Shown: positions 17,913 to 26,177 of the stretch, piece after piece | Layout: each line of letters begins with the position of its first letter | Position numbering within the stretch: position 1 is the stretch's first letter | Assembly: GCF_000812875.1 (NCBI RefSeq) | Contig: NZ_JSYK01000003.1 | Span: forward strand, 496,001-560,000 | From: Kaistella solincola | GTDB taxonomy: Bacteria > Bacteroidota > Bacteroidia > Flavobacteriales > Weeksellaceae | DNA length: 64,000 nucleotides | Direction of reading: 5' to 3' | Made by a program: the position numbers and the translations under genes | Notes under the pieces: model-generated | Seen by the model: only the letters and a program-made list of their open reading frames with translations | Told to the model about the DNA's origin: nothing | Databases searched by the model: none

Positions 17913-18551
17913 ATGGGAATCGGAAATATTTTTAAAATGTTCCAGCCAAAAGACAAAGTGTTTTTTGTACTCTTCGAAAAAGTAGCGGCAGAACTTGTTG
18001 CCATGTCAAAAGAATTTCATGAAAGTTTGCTGGATTTCGATATCAATGACGACACGATGTTGCAGCACATGAGCGATTACGAACACCGTATGGACGATTT
18101 AACCCACGAAATTTTCGTGCAGTTGGGCGAGAATTTCATCACGCCATTTGACCGCGAAGATATCAGCCATTTGGCAAGCGGTTTAGATGATATTGCCGAT
18201 TATATGTACGCATCAGCAAAATACATTTACCTTTATAAAGCGCCACTTGATCCGGCTTATACAGAATTTACGCTTTTGATTTACAAATCGTGTCTAGAAG
18301 TTCAGAACGCAATTAAAAACCTAAATGATTTCAGAGATCCGAAAGCGGTGAAAGAATCTTGTATTAAAATTAACTCCTTTGAAAACATCGCAGACGATGT
18401 CCTGAGCCAGGGAATTGTAAAATTGTTTGAAACCAATGATGCGATTACCATTATTAAAGTAAAATCTGTTTTTGAATATCTGGAAATAGTGACCGATAAA
18501 GCAGAGGATGTTGCAAATACGATTGACAGTATTTTAATTAAATACGCTTAG
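17913..18551 (+). CDS. DUF47 / PhoU-like Pit accessory protein
   Basis: A 212-residue, mostly helical cytoplasmic protein of the DUF47 (PhoU-like) family; it begins MGIGNIFKMFQPKDKVFF and contains DYEHRMDDLTHEIF, FDREDISHLASGLDDIADYM and ENIADDVLSQGI, the metal-binding-type E/D repeats of PhoU folds. DUF47 genes are characteristically paired with low-affinity PiT phosphate transporters and are thought to modulate them. That pairing is seen here: the PiT gene follows after 28 bases. Confidence 0.9.
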   Translation: MGIGNIFKMFQPKDKVFFVLFEKVAAELVAMSKEFHESLLDFDINDDTMLQHMSDYEHRMDDLTHEIFVQLGENFITPFDREDISHLASGLDDIADYMYASAKYIYLYKAPLDPAYTEFTLLIYKSCLEVQNAIKNLNDFRDPKAVKESCIKINSFENIADDVLSQGIVKLFETNDAITIIKVKSVFEYLEIVTDKAEDVANTIDSILIKYA

Positions 18552-18579
18552 TCTATTCCCTAAATTTTAATAATAAAGA

Positions 18580-19722
18580 ATGGATTTACCAATTCTACTT
18601 GTAATCATCATTGTTTTAGCTTTAATTTTTGATTACATCAATGGTTTTCACGATGCTGCGAATTCAATCGCGACCATCGTTTCAACCAAAGTTTTAACGC
18701 CGTTTCAGGCGGTTCTTTGGGCTGCAGTCTGGAACTTTGCTGCTTTTTTCCTGGCCGCTTATGTTATCGGTGAATTTAAAATAGGTAATACAATTGCGAA
18801 GTCGGTGAACGAAAATTTCATCAATCTTGAAGTGATTTTTTCCGGGTTAATTGCGGCAATTTTTTGGAATTTGCTAACCTGGTGGTTTGGCATTCCGTCT
18901 TCGTCTTCACATACGTTGATCGGTGGATTTCTCGGCGCAGCGCTTATGTTTGCGTTGGTTTCAGATTATGATGCGGTCGCGCTTGCCAATCCTGGTTTGG
19001 GATTCTGGGATAACCTGATGCTCGCATTTAAGCAGCTGTTTACCCAGAATGTGGTGAAATATGACAAAGTAATTCCGATTTTCCTCTTTATATTTTTAGC
19101 ACCAATGATTGGTGGAGTCATCTCGATTTTAATTACACTATTCATCGTAAATGTTTCTAAAAAGGCCAGTCCACGTAAAGCGGACAACGTTTTCAAAAAG
19201 CTACAGTTGGCATCTTCGGCACTTTTCAGCTTGGGACACGGTACCAATGACGCGCAAAAAGTAATGGGGATCATCGGTGCGGCGGTAATCTACCACCACA
19301 CGCAAACTTTGCAGGATCCGGCATATTTGAACTTAGACAGCACACACCAGTTTAATTATTTCGTAGAACATTATTTCTGGGTGCCTTTTACCTCATTTTT
19401 AATGATTGCTTTGGGAACCATGAGCGGTGGTTGGAAAATCGTGAAAACTATGGGAACCAGAATTACCAAAGTTACGCCATTGGAAGGTGTTGCCGCGGAA
19501 ACTGCCGGTGCAATTACGCTTTTCATTTCGGAACATTTCGGTATTCCGGTTTCTACAACGCACACCATTACCGGTTCAATTATCGGTGTTGGCGTTACAA
19601 AACGAGTTTCCGCAGTTCGCTGGGGAATTACCGTAAGCTTGCTTTGGGCGTGGATTTTAACCATTCCAATTTCAGCTTTCGTGGCAGGAATAACTTATCT
19701 GATCGTTACTTTCGTCAGCTAA
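18580..19722 (+). CDS. PiT-family inorganic phosphate transporter
   Basis: A 380-residue inner-membrane transporter with about ten hydrophobic segments. Both halves carry the PiT duplicated signature: GFHDAANSIATIVST near the N terminus and LGHGTNDAQKVMGII in the middle; the second repeat block TTHTITGSIIGVG mirrors SSHTLIGGFLGAA. The family moves metal-phosphate with protons or sodium. It forms a two-gene unit with the DUF47 protein upstream. No Pho-box was looked for in detail, and no high-affinity pst genes are in this window. Confidence 0.93.
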   Translation: MDLPILLVIIIVLALIFDYINGFHDAANSIATIVSTKVLTPFQAVLWAAVWNFAAFFLAAYVIGEFKIGNTIAKSVNENFINLEVIFSGLIAAIFWNLLTWWFGIPSSSSHTLIGGFLGAALMFALVSDYDAVALANPGLGFWDNLMLAFKQLFTQNVVKYDKVIPIFLFIFLAPMIGGVISILITLFIVNVSKKASPRKADNVFKKLQLASSALFSLGHGTNDAQKVMGIIGAAVIYHHTQTLQDPAYLNLDSTHQFNYFVEHYFWVPFTSFLMIALGTMSGGWKIVKTMGTRITKVTPLEGVAAETAGAITLFISEHFGIPVSTTHTITGSIIGVGVTKRVSAVRWGITVSLLWAWILTIPISAFVAGITYLIVTFVS

Positions 19723-19742
19723 AAATTTTAAATAAATGTTAC

Positions 19743-19771
19743 AAGCCGCTTCATCCGAAGTGGCTTTTTTG
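19743..19771 (+). terminator. Terminator after the PiT gene
   Basis: Stem AAGCCGCTTC/GAAGTGGCTT (one G-U pair), loop ATCC, then a T run. The loop and inner stem (CTTCATCCGAAG) are the same as in the secDF terminator. Confidence 0.9.
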
Positions 19772-19807
19772 TTGGCATTTTAATAAGCAAAGAATTATTT
19801 TAAATTG

Positions 19808-19815
19808 TATTTTTG
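19808..19815 (+). promoter_or_regulatory. -7 element of the polyprenyl synthetase gene
   Basis: TATTTTTG, 16 bases before the chosen ATG. A longer reading frame from a TTG at 19805 would translate straight through this element. Confidence 0.5.
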
Positions 19816-19831
19816 CACAAAGAAGAATTTT

Positions 19832-20803
19832 ATGCAGTTTTTAGATGAATATCAGGCGATGGTCGCGAATGCTATTGAAAAATATATTTTCAAAGATAAA
19901 CCTGAAGAGCTTTACGAACCGATGAATTATATCATTTCGCACGGTGGCAAAAGGTTGCGCCCCATGATGGTTTTAATGGCTTGTGAAATGTTCGATGGCG
20001 ATTTAAAAAAAGCCCTGAAGCCTGCTTTAGCAATCGAGTTTTTCCATAATTTCACCTTGATTCATGATGACATTATGGATGAAGCGCCGCTGCGCCGCGG
20101 GAAACCTACCATTCATACTTTGCATGGAATAAACGTCGGAATTTTGTCCGGTGATGCATTAATGTTCAAAGCGCTGAAGTTTTTCGAAAATCTTGAACCG
20201 CATTTGTACAAAGCGTGTATGCGCGTTTTTATCCACACCGGATTGCTTCTGTGCGAAGGACAGCAATACGATATTAATTTTGAAACTCAGGAAGAGGTAA
20301 CCTTCAACGATTACATTCGGATGATTTCTTATAAAACCGGGATTTTAAGCGCTTCTTCGTTTGAAATCGGCGCATTAATCGCCGGTGCAGATTTTAAAGA
20401 TGCAAAAGCTATTTTCAATTTCGGGAAACATGTCGGGATAGCTTTCCAGATTATGGATGATTATCTGGATGTTTTCGGAAATCAGGAACAAATCGGGAAA
20501 CAGCACGCCGGCGATATTTACGAAAATAAAAAAACAGTTCTTTATCTTCTTGCCAAAGAACACGGGACTGAAGAAGAACGAAAAGAACTGGAATTCTGGT
20601 ATTCGAAAAAAACCGATAATATTGATAAAGTTTACAGCGTTGAAAAGATTTTCCGTCGTACAAAAGTTGATGAAAAAGCCTTGCAACTGATTCAAAAACA
20701 CAATGAACTGGCGCAGGAATATTTAAATAAAATCAGCGTAACCGACGCGAAGAAAAAACCGTTCATCGAACTGGCAAATTATCTTTTACGCCGCGAAAGC
20801 TAA
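19832..20803 (+). CDS. Polyprenyl (trans-isoprenyl) diphosphate synthase
   Basis: A 323-residue enzyme that condenses isopentenyl diphosphate with allylic diphosphates to build isoprenoid chains for quinones or carriers. Features seen: GGKRLRPMMVLMACEM, the first Asp-rich motif IHDDIMDEAPLRRG, and the second FQIMDDYLDVFG. Product chain length cannot be fixed from these motifs; a geranylgeranyl-type or longer product is possible. The start was set at ATG 19832 because the promoter -7 element lies inside the nine extra upstream codons. A dispersed palindrome lies shortly after its stop codon. Confidence 0.9.
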   Translation: MQFLDEYQAMVANAIEKYIFKDKPEELYEPMNYIISHGGKRLRPMMVLMACEMFDGDLKKALKPALAIEFFHNFTLIHDDIMDEAPLRRGKPTIHTLHGINVGILSGDALMFKALKFFENLEPHLYKACMRVFIHTGLLLCEGQQYDINFETQEEVTFNDYIRMISYKTGILSASSFEIGALIAGADFKDAKAIFNFGKHVGIAFQIMDDYLDVFGNQEQIGKQHAGDIYENKKTVLYLLAKEHGTEEERKELEFWYSKKTDNIDKVYSVEKIFRRTKVDEKALQLIQKHNELAQEYLNKISVTDAKKKPFIELANYLLRRES

Positions 20804-20814
20804 AATGTAAATTC

Positions 20815-20845
20815 AAAAATTACCGCTTAAAACACCTAATTTTTA
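20815..20845. repeat. IP element, copy 6
   Basis: AAAAATTACCGCTTAAAACA then CCTAATTTTTA, between the polyprenyl synthase gene and the GSCFA gene. Confidence 0.5.
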
Positions 20846-20857
20846 AGATTTAGCAAA

Positions 20858-21814
20858 ATGAAATTCCGCACAGAAGTAGAAATCCAAAATTCCGAAACAA
20901 AAATAGAAATTGAAGACCAGGTGTTTTCAATAGGTTCCTGTTTTGCCACGGAAATAAACGATTTGCTGCAGACCGGTCAAATTCAGACATTCAACAATCC
21001 GTTCGGGACGATTTTTAATCCGTTTTCCATAAATAATTCGATAAAAAGGTTGCACGATGCCCGATTTTATTCCGAAGAAGATTTAATTAGTTTTAATGAA
21101 GAGGTGATTTCGCTTGATCATCACACTTCGTTCAATTCGCGGTTTTTACACCAGACTTTAGACAAAATAAACTCGCAGATTGAAGCCGGAAACCAATTTC
21201 TGCAAAATACAAATTGGGTGCTGATAACGTACGGAACTTCATTTATCTATGAATTTCTGCCGAAAAAAAAATTAGTTGCTAATTGCCACAAAATTCCCGG
21301 AAAATATTTCGAGAAAAGGTTGCTCACGCATCTGGAATTGACGGATTCTATTTACGAAACCATTGTGAATTTAAAAGATATCGCGAAGCCGAATGTTCAG
21401 ATTTTATTTACGGTTTCGCCGGTTCGGCACACCAAAGACGGTTTGGCTGAAAACAGTTTAAGCAAAGCGAAACTCATCACGGCGATTCACGAAATTTTAC
21501 CGCAGTTTGAAAATTGTCACTATTTGCCGGTTTACGAGATTTTAATGGATGATTTGCGCGATTACCGTTTTTACAAAGAAGATTTGATTCACCCGAATAC
21601 TCAAGCTATCAATTATATTTGGGAAAAATTCGGAAATGCTTATTTTTCCGATGAAACCATGGATTTTGTGGAAGAAAATTTCAAAATAAATAAAGCTTTA
21701 AGTCACAGAAATTCCGACAAAAAGAACCCAAAATACCAGGAATTTTTGGAAAAGCTCAATCAAAAAATTGCAGCACAGCAAACTAAAGTGAAGCATAAGA
21801 TTTTTAATCAATAG
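20858..21814 (+). CDS. GSCFA-domain protein
   Basis: A 318-residue protein with the family-naming motif IGSCFATEI at residues 27-35, followed by NPFGTIFNPFSI and later the conserved HP in LIHPNTQAINYIWEKF. The family is related to SGNH/GDSL-type hydrolases (the GSCFA Ser in the nucleophile-like block and the C-terminal D/H-type block), but no substrate is established. No signal peptide. The stop codon TAG abuts the first heptamer of the array at 21815, so the downstream element appears to sit exactly at the gene end. Confidence 0.85.
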   Translation: MKFRTEVEIQNSETKIEIEDQVFSIGSCFATEINDLLQTGQIQTFNNPFGTIFNPFSINNSIKRLHDARFYSEEDLISFNEEVISLDHHTSFNSRFLHQTLDKINSQIEAGNQFLQNTNWVLITYGTSFIYEFLPKKKLVANCHKIPGKYFEKRLLTHLELTDSIYETIVNLKDIAKPNVQILFTVSPVRHTKDGLAENSLSKAKLITAIHEILPQFENCHYLPVYEILMDDLRDYRFYKEDLIHPNTQAINYIWEKFGNAYFSDETMDFVEENFKINKALSHRNSDKKNPKYQEFLEKLNQKIAAQQTKVKHKIFNQ

Positions 21815-21856
21815 TCAGTAATTAGTGGTCAGTAATCAGTAATCAGTAATCAGAAA
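21815..21856 (+). repeat. Left heptamer array, TCAGTAA units
   Basis: Six in-register 7-base units: TCAGTAA, TTAGTGG, three TCAGTAA, then TCAGAAA. The array begins at the base after the GSCFA stop codon and ends 8 bases before the ATG of the four-helix-bundle gene. Confidence 0.95.
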
Positions 21857-21864
21857 AAGACGGT

Positions 21865-22215
21865 ATGCATATTCTGAAATTCGAAGATATTATTGCATGG
21901 CAAAAGTCGCAAATATTTGCTGGTGAAATTTATGATGCTTTTGGCGATTTAAAGGATTGGGACTTTCGAAACCAGATTTGCCGTGCAAGTGTTTCGATGT
22001 CAAATAATATCGCGGAAGGTTTCGACCGCAGCAGCAATGCGGAATTTGTTCGTTTTCTGTACTTTTCCTTAGGTTCTGCAAGCGAGGTGAAATCAATGTT
22101 GTATTTATCGCTTCGATTAAAATATCTAACTATTGAAAAGCAACAGATTCTTCTCAATGACGTCACTGAAATCTCCAAAATAATCACCGGCTTAATTAAA
22201 TCTCTTAAAAAATAA
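21865..22215 (+). CDS. Four-helix-bundle protein (S23 / 23S rRNA intervening-sequence protein family)
   Basis: A 116-residue helical protein of the family first described from intervening sequences in 23S rRNA genes; relatives include the Avd accessory proteins of diversity-generating retroelements. Hallmarks are FEDIIAWQKSQIFAGEIY, the highly conserved SNNIAEGFDR, and FLYFSLGSASEVKSMLYLS. The basic, amphipathic helices suggest nucleic-acid or partner binding; no enzymatic role is known. It is not inside an rRNA gene here: it sits alone between the GSCFA and tatD genes, tightly bracketed by two heptamer arrays. No reverse transcriptase or variable repeat is nearby, so a retroelement role is not supported. 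Confidence 0.9.
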   Translation: MHILKFEDIIAWQKSQIFAGEIYDAFGDLKDWDFRNQICRASVSMSNNIAEGFDRSSNAEFVRFLYFSLGSASEVKSMLYLSLRLKYLTIEKQQILLNDVTEISKIITGLIKSLKK

Positions 22216-22238
22216 GTACAGTACTATTTTGTATTTTT

Positions 22239-22287
22239 CTGACAACTGACAACTGACAACTGACAACTGACAACTGACAACTGACAA
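22239..22287 (-). repeat. Right heptamer array, seven exact CTGACAA units
   Basis: Seven perfect tandem copies of CTGACAA; on the minus strand this reads as TTGTCAG, in the phase TCAGTTG. The array ends 8 bases before the tatD ATG. Confidence 0.97.
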
Positions 22288-22295
22288 CTACTATT

Positions 22296-23057
22296 ATGAT
22301 CGATACACACACTCACCTATATTCTGAAGAATTCGATGAAGATCGAAATGAAATGATTGACAGAGCGCTGAAAAAAGGTGTTTCTAAATTTTATCTGCCA
22401 GCGATTAATTCTGAAACTCACGAAAAAATGCTCAATTTAGAAGCAGAATTTCCCGGAAAAATTTTTTCGATGATGGGACTTCATCCGTGTTATGTGAAAA
22501 ACGAAAATTGGGAAGAAGAACTGGAAGCGGTGTATAAATACCTGAACCAACGAGAATTCGCCGCAATTGGCGAAATCGGAATTGATTTGTATTGGGACAA
22601 AAACACGCTGGATGTTCAGGTAAAAGCTTTCGAGCAGCAGATCGACTGGGCAATTGAAAAAGATTTACCAATTGTCATCCACACGCGCGAAAGTTTTGCT
22701 GAAACTTTCGAAGTGCTAAATCGTAAAAAACACCCTAAATTACGCGGAATTTTTCACTGCTTTTCCGGAACTCTGGAACAGGCAAAACAGGCAATTGACC
22801 TTAATTTCCTTCTCGGTATCGGTGGAGTAGTAACTTTTAAAAACGGAAAAATTGACCAGTTTTTGGGCGAAATTCCTCTAGATAAAATTGTGCTCGAAAC
22901 AGATTCGCCCTTTCTCGCGCCAGTGCCGCACCGCGGAAAAAGAAACGAAAGTTCTTACCTCGATTTGGTTGTAGGAAAACTGGTGAATATTTACAACAAA
23001 GATTTCTCCGAAATTGACCGAATTACAACCGAAAACGCAGAAAAGTTGTTTGCATAA
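22296..23057 (+). CDS. TatD-family metal-dependent hydrolase
   Basis: A 253-residue TIM-barrel nuclease-like hydrolase. Metal-binding features are the N-terminal MIDTHTHLYSEEF (HxH), GEIGIDLYWD (Glu ligand), PIVIHTRES (His), GIFHCFSGTLEQA (His) and the terminal LETDSPFLAP (Asp). TatD proteins are cytoplasmic DNases and have also been linked to 3'-end processing and D-aminoacyl-tRNA hydrolysis; the exact role here is unknown. Its start lies directly beside the right heptamer array, so the array probably forms its 5' leader or displaces its original promoter. Confidence 0.92.
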   Translation: MIDTHTHLYSEEFDEDRNEMIDRALKKGVSKFYLPAINSETHEKMLNLEAEFPGKIFSMMGLHPCYVKNENWEEELEAVYKYLNQREFAAIGEIGIDLYWDKNTLDVQVKAFEQQIDWAIEKDLPIVIHTRESFAETFEVLNRKKHPKLRGIFHCFSGTLEQAKQAIDLNFLLGIGGVVTFKNGKIDQFLGEIPLDKIVLETDSPFLAPVPHRGKRNESSYLDLVVGKLVNIYNKDFSEIDRITTENAEKLFA

Positions 23058-23072
23058 ATTTCATTTAAAATC

Positions 23073-23115
23073 AAAAAAAACCGGCTTTTAACAGGTGAAA
23101 AAGCCGGTTTTTATT
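23073..23115. terminator. Bidirectional terminator between tatD and the second DEAD-box helicase
   Basis: Long stem AAACCGGCTTTT/AAAAGCCGGTTT with an eight- to nine-base loop, A-rich on one side and T-rich on the other; it can serve both convergent genes. Confidence 0.9.
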
Positions 23116-23126
23116 TTTGAAAATTT

Positions 23127-24377
23127 CTATCTGTTCCGCGTAAAATTGCTTTTGTTATTCGGCTTTTTACTGTGGCTGTTATTTGCAGGAGCCTGAGTTC
23201 TCGGACGGAAAGGTTTATTGTTGGAATCTCTTTTTTCTACCACCAAATTATCGGTGTGAAACGGATGATTTTTTTCCACCGGAATTTTCTTACCGATGAG
23301 TTTTTCCGTGTTTTTCAGGTTCAAAAGATCCAAACCATCAACAAAGGAAATTGAACTTCCTTCCGCGCCTGCTCTTCCGGTTCTGCCAATTCGGTGAACA
23401 TAGGTTTCGGAAACATCGGATAATTCAAAGTTTACGACATATTTCAAGTCATCGATATCAATTCCGCGCGCGGCGATGTCGGTTGCGACCAAAATTCGGG
23501 TTTTCCCTGATTTAAAGTTGGTCAGCGCGTTTTGTCTTTGATTTTGCGATTTATTTCCGTGAATGGCTTCCGCAGAAATTTTATGACTTTGCAGTTTTCT
23601 TGCAATTTTATCGGCGCCGTGTTTGGTGCGTGAGAAAACCAGAACAGATTCTTTAATATCCTGCTGAAGGATATGCGTTAAAAGTTCCAGCTTGTCATTT
23701 TTATCGACAAAATACACTTTCTGCTGAATGGTGTCTGCCGTTGCGGAAACCGGCGCAACTTCAACCTGCACAGGATTTGTCAGCATGGAGTTTGCGAGTT
23801 TATTAATTTCTTCGGGAAAAGTCGCGGAGAAAAACAAAGTTTGTCTTTTTGCCGGAAGCAATTTGATAATGCGCTTTACATCGTGAACAAATCCCATGTC
23901 CAGCATTCTGTCGGCTTCGTCTAAAACAAAAACTTCAAGATGTTTTAATGAAATAATACCTTGTGAAATAAAATCCAATAAACGTCCTGGTGTAGCCACC
24001 AAAATGTCAACACCACGACGAAGTGCAGTTTCCTGTGCGCCCTGCTTTACACCACCAAAAACGACAAGATGTCGCAATCTTAGGTGTCTTCCGTAGGATT
24101 TAAAACTTTCGTCGATCTGTATTGCTAATTCGCGCGTTGGCGTAAGAATCAGCACTTTGATATTATTATTTTTTTGCTGCTTTTGCGCCAAATTTTGTAA
24201 AATCGGAATTGCAAATGCTGCAGTTTTTCCGGTTCCGGTTTGTGCGGTACCAAGCAGATCTTTGCCCTGTAAAATATGCGGAATTGATTTTTGCTGAATG
24301 GGTGTTGGTTGTGTGTAACCTTCTTCCTGAAGCGCTTTTGCGATAGGATCAATTAAGTTTAAGTCGGAAAAATTCAA
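23127..24377 (-). CDS. DEAD-box RNA helicase, RhlE-like, TTG start
   Basis: A 416-residue ATP-dependent RNA helicase without the RNA-binding C domain of the other copy. Motifs: Q-motif region (GYTQPTPIQQKSIP), GTAQTGTGKTAAFAIP, PTRELAIQ, TPGRLLDF, DEAD (VLDEADRMLD), SAT and YVHRIGRTGRAG; a basic Asn/Lys/Pro tail follows. The size and core fit RhlE-type helicases. The start codon is TTG: the frame is closed by a stop five codons further upstream and no ATG or GTG is available between. The leader is unusually long and structured. Confidence 0.92.
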   Translation of the reverse strand: MNFSDLNLIDPIAKALQEEGYTQPTPIQQKSIPHILQGKDLLGTAQTGTGKTAAFAIPILQNLAQKQQKNNNIKVLILTPTRELAIQIDESFKSYGRHLRLRHLVVFGGVKQGAQETALRRGVDILVATPGRLLDFISQGIISLKHLEVFVLDEADRMLDMGFVHDVKRIIKLLPAKRQTLFFSATFPEEINKLANSMLTNPVQVEVAPVSATADTIQQKVYFVDKNDKLELLTHILQQDIKESVLVFSRTKHGADKIARKLQSHKISAEAIHGNKSQNQRQNALTNFKSGKTRILVATDIAARGIDIDDLKYVVNFELSDVSETYVHRIGRTGRAGAEGSSISFVDGLDLLNLKNTEKLIGKKIPVEKNHPFHTDNLVVEKRDSNNKPFRPRTQAPANNSHSKKPNNKSNFTRNR

Positions 24378-24549
24378 ATGAAATGTTTTTAATTAAAATG
24401 AAACTCGTGTCATTCTTTTGGTATGTGACGAAGAAAATGAAGTAAAAAACTTTTAGAGTTTTCAGTTCCGCAGGAAAGCGGATTCATTAAGAATGACTAC
24501 GTCCATAAAAAATCCTTCCGCGAGGAAGGAATTTGGTGGTGCAAATATA
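24378..24549 (-). promoter_or_regulatory. Structured leader of the RhlE-like helicase with early terminator-like hairpin
   Basis: On the minus strand a perfect -7 element TATATTTG (24549-24542) is followed by a hairpin TCCTTCC-loop-GGAAGGA plus six T (24530-24507). Next comes a region closed by a perfect 9-bp inverted repeat (GTCATTCTT at 24409-24417, AAGAATGAC at 24489-24497). Inside it are a CCGC/GCGG hairpin (24468-24481) and an AAAACT/AGTTTT hairpin (24446-24462). The layout resembles an attenuated or cold-shock-type helicase leader. The first hairpin could instead terminate the upstream lipoprotein gene. Confidence 0.45.
24506..24530 (-). terminator. Terminator or attenuator upstream of the RhlE-like helicase
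   Basis: 7-bp G/C-containing stem TCCTTCC/GGAAGGA with a four-base loop; on the minus strand it is followed by six T. Confidence 0.75.
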
Positions 24550-24582
24550 GTTTAAATATTTTTAGCAGCGATTATTTGGGAA

Positions 24583-25056
24583 TTATTCAATTTTAGACCA
24601 GGTTTCGCTGGTTCTTAAACTATCGAAAAACTCATACAACTTTTGCAGTTGCGGTGTGCCGTGCTTTCCATAATCTTCAATTTTTTTCACTGTTCCGTCC
24701 GGGTAAGTTATCGTTAAATAAGCAGTTGGTAAATCGGTCACGTTTTTATTGCCGTAGAAATTTTTCAGATTTTTTGCCTTTAAAGCGGCGAATTTTTCCA
24801 TCAACTCTGAATATTTTTCCGCATCAATTGTTCCTTTAAAATTTCCTTCATTTTCCTGCGAATCTGTATCCCGCGAAAAATTAAATCTTTCAGCCTCGAA
24901 AATTGCTGATCTGTCGGCATTAATTGTCATTTTATAAATCGGACAAAAACCGAAACACGCGCCGCTTTCATACTTAATGGTCATATATTCGGTATTTTTT
25001 CGCGAAGTACAGGTTGTTAAAAATAAAAGTGAAAGCAGACTGAAAAGGTATTTCAT
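24583..25056 (-). CDS. DUF6438-type lipoprotein
   Basis: A 157-residue predicted lipoprotein. The ATG chosen gives MKYLFSLLSLLFLTTC, a clean lipobox signal; a start eight codons upstream would push the signal inward. The mature part carries YESGACFGFCPIYKMTI, the Cys-containing GxCFGxCPxY motif that marks the DUF6438 family, then YLTITYPDGTVKKIEDYG. Function is unknown. It lies between obg and the RhlE-like helicase, all on the minus strand, but terminators on both sides suggest an independent unit. Confidence 0.8.
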   Translation of the reverse strand: MKYLFSLLSLLFLTTCTSRKNTEYMTIKYESGACFGFCPIYKMTINADRSAIFEAERFNFSRDTDSQENEGNFKGTIDAEKYSELMEKFAALKAKNLKNFYGNKNVTDLPTAYLTITYPDGTVKKIEDYGKHGTPQLQKLYEFFDSLRTSETWSKIE

Positions 25057-25090
25057 AAAGTGTTTTTGGTGGAAACTCAACTATTATTCC

Positions 25091-25120
25091 AAAAAAAAAA
25101 GACCTGCGCGATGCAAGTCT
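25091..25120 (-). terminator. Terminator after obg
   Basis: On the minus strand: stem AGAC-TGC / GCA-GTCT with one internal mismatch, then ten T, 23 bases after the obg stop codon. Confidence 0.8.
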
Positions 25121-25142
25121 GTATTTTTAAAAAAAATGCCGT

Positions 25143-26126
25143 TTAACCGTGTAATTTTTTCCAGATGGCATCTTTCAGTTCCATCAAACCTTCCTGCGTG
25201 ACCGCGGAAAAGAAAATCGGTTGTCGATTTTCCGGAAATTCCTTTAAAATTTCGGTTTTAAGTTCGTCATCAAGCAAATCAGCTTTTGAAACCGAAATGA
25301 TGTAATCTTTATCTACAAGCTCCGGATTGTATTCTTTAAGCTCGTTTTCTAAAATTTTAAATTCCTGAAAATGATCTTCAGAATCAGCCGGAATTAAAAA
25401 TAAAAGAATGGAATTTCGCTCGATATGTCTTAAAAAGCGGTGTCCTAAACCTTTTCCTTCGGCAGCTCCTTCGATAATTCCGGGAATATCTGCCATTACG
25501 AAAGATTTGTAGTTCCGGTAATCTACAATTCCTAAATTTGGTGTTAAAGTGGTGAAGGCATAATCTGCAATTTTTGGTTTTGCTGCGGAAACTGCTGCCA
25601 ATAAAGTCGATTTCCCAGCATTGGGAAATCCAACCAAGCCTACATCTGCCAAAAGTTTCAATTCAAAAGTAACGTAACCTTCTTCGCCGGGCAATCCGGG
25701 TTGCGCGTAGCGAGGAGTTTGGTTGGTGGAGGATTTAAAATGCTCATTTCCTTTGCCGCCTTTACCGCCGTGCATGATGATAATTTCCTGCCCATGCTCC
25801 ATGATTTCAGCAATTATTTCACCTTCTTCATTTTTTGCAATGGTTCCCAAAGGAACATCGATGTAAACATCTTCACCGTAAGCTCCGGTAAGTTGGTTTT
25901 TGCTTCCGTTAACGCCGCGTTCAGCTTTAATATGTCGGGTATAACGCAGCGGAAGTAAAGTCCACTCGTGGGAATCACCTCGTAGGATAATGTGACCGCC
26001 GCGGCCGCCATCTCCACCATCGGGACCGCCTTTTGGAACATATTTTTCCCGGTTAAGGTGTGCGGAACCTGCGCCGCCGTGACCACTTTTACAATGGATT
26101 TTTACGTAATCTACGAAATTTGACAT
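25143..26126 (-). CDS. obgE: GTPase ObgE/CgtA
   Basis: A 327-residue ribosome-associated GTPase involved in 50S assembly and stress control. The N-terminal Obg domain is Gly-rich ([32 protein letters not shown]) and is followed by the G domain: G1 [12 protein letters not shown]3 [16 protein letters not shown] with HRFLRHIER, and G4 SKAD. The short C terminus (no OCT domain) is common in Bacteroidota. It is third in the minus-strand run hpt-adk-obg, a conserved flavobacterial neighbourhood. Spacing to adk is 51 bases. Confidence 0.95.
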   Translation of the reverse strand: MSNFVDYVKIHCKSGHGGAGSAHLNREKYVPKGGPDGGDGGRGGHIILRGDSHEWTLLPLRYTRHIKAERGVNGSKNQLTGAYGEDVYIDVPLGTIAKNEEGEIIAEIMEHGQEIIIMHGGKGGKGNEHFKSSTNQTPRYAQPGLPGEEGYVTFELKLLADVGLVGFPNAGKSTLLAAVSAAKPKIADYAFTTLTPNLGIVDYRNYKSFVMADIPGIIEGAAEGKGLGHRFLRHIERNSILLFLIPADSEDHFQEFKILENELKEYNPELVDKDYIISVSKADLLDDELKTEILKEFPENRQPIFFSAVTQEGLMELKDAIWKKLHG

Positions 26127-26177
26127 TTTGTGTTTGTTTTCTAGCCGGACTAAATCTTTAAGTAAGATTTTAAATCC

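Larger units (their letters stand above)
21815..22287 (+). mobile_element. Candidate small genetic element: four-helix-bundle gene between inverted heptamer arrays
   Basis: A 473-base unit with one gene bracketed by a left array of TCAGTAA units and a right array of CTGACAA units. The reverse complement of the right unit is TCAGTTG in the same phase, so both edges are arrays of TCAGTNN facing each other. No transposase is present. Calling it mobile is inference. Confidence 0.45.

Noticed and set aside
21865-22215. Diversity-generating retroelement accessory (Avd)
   Set aside because: The protein family is related, but there is no reverse transcriptase, template repeat or variable repeat nearby.
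21815-22287. CRISPR array
   Set aside because: The repeats are contiguous 7-base units without spacers, and no cas genes are present.
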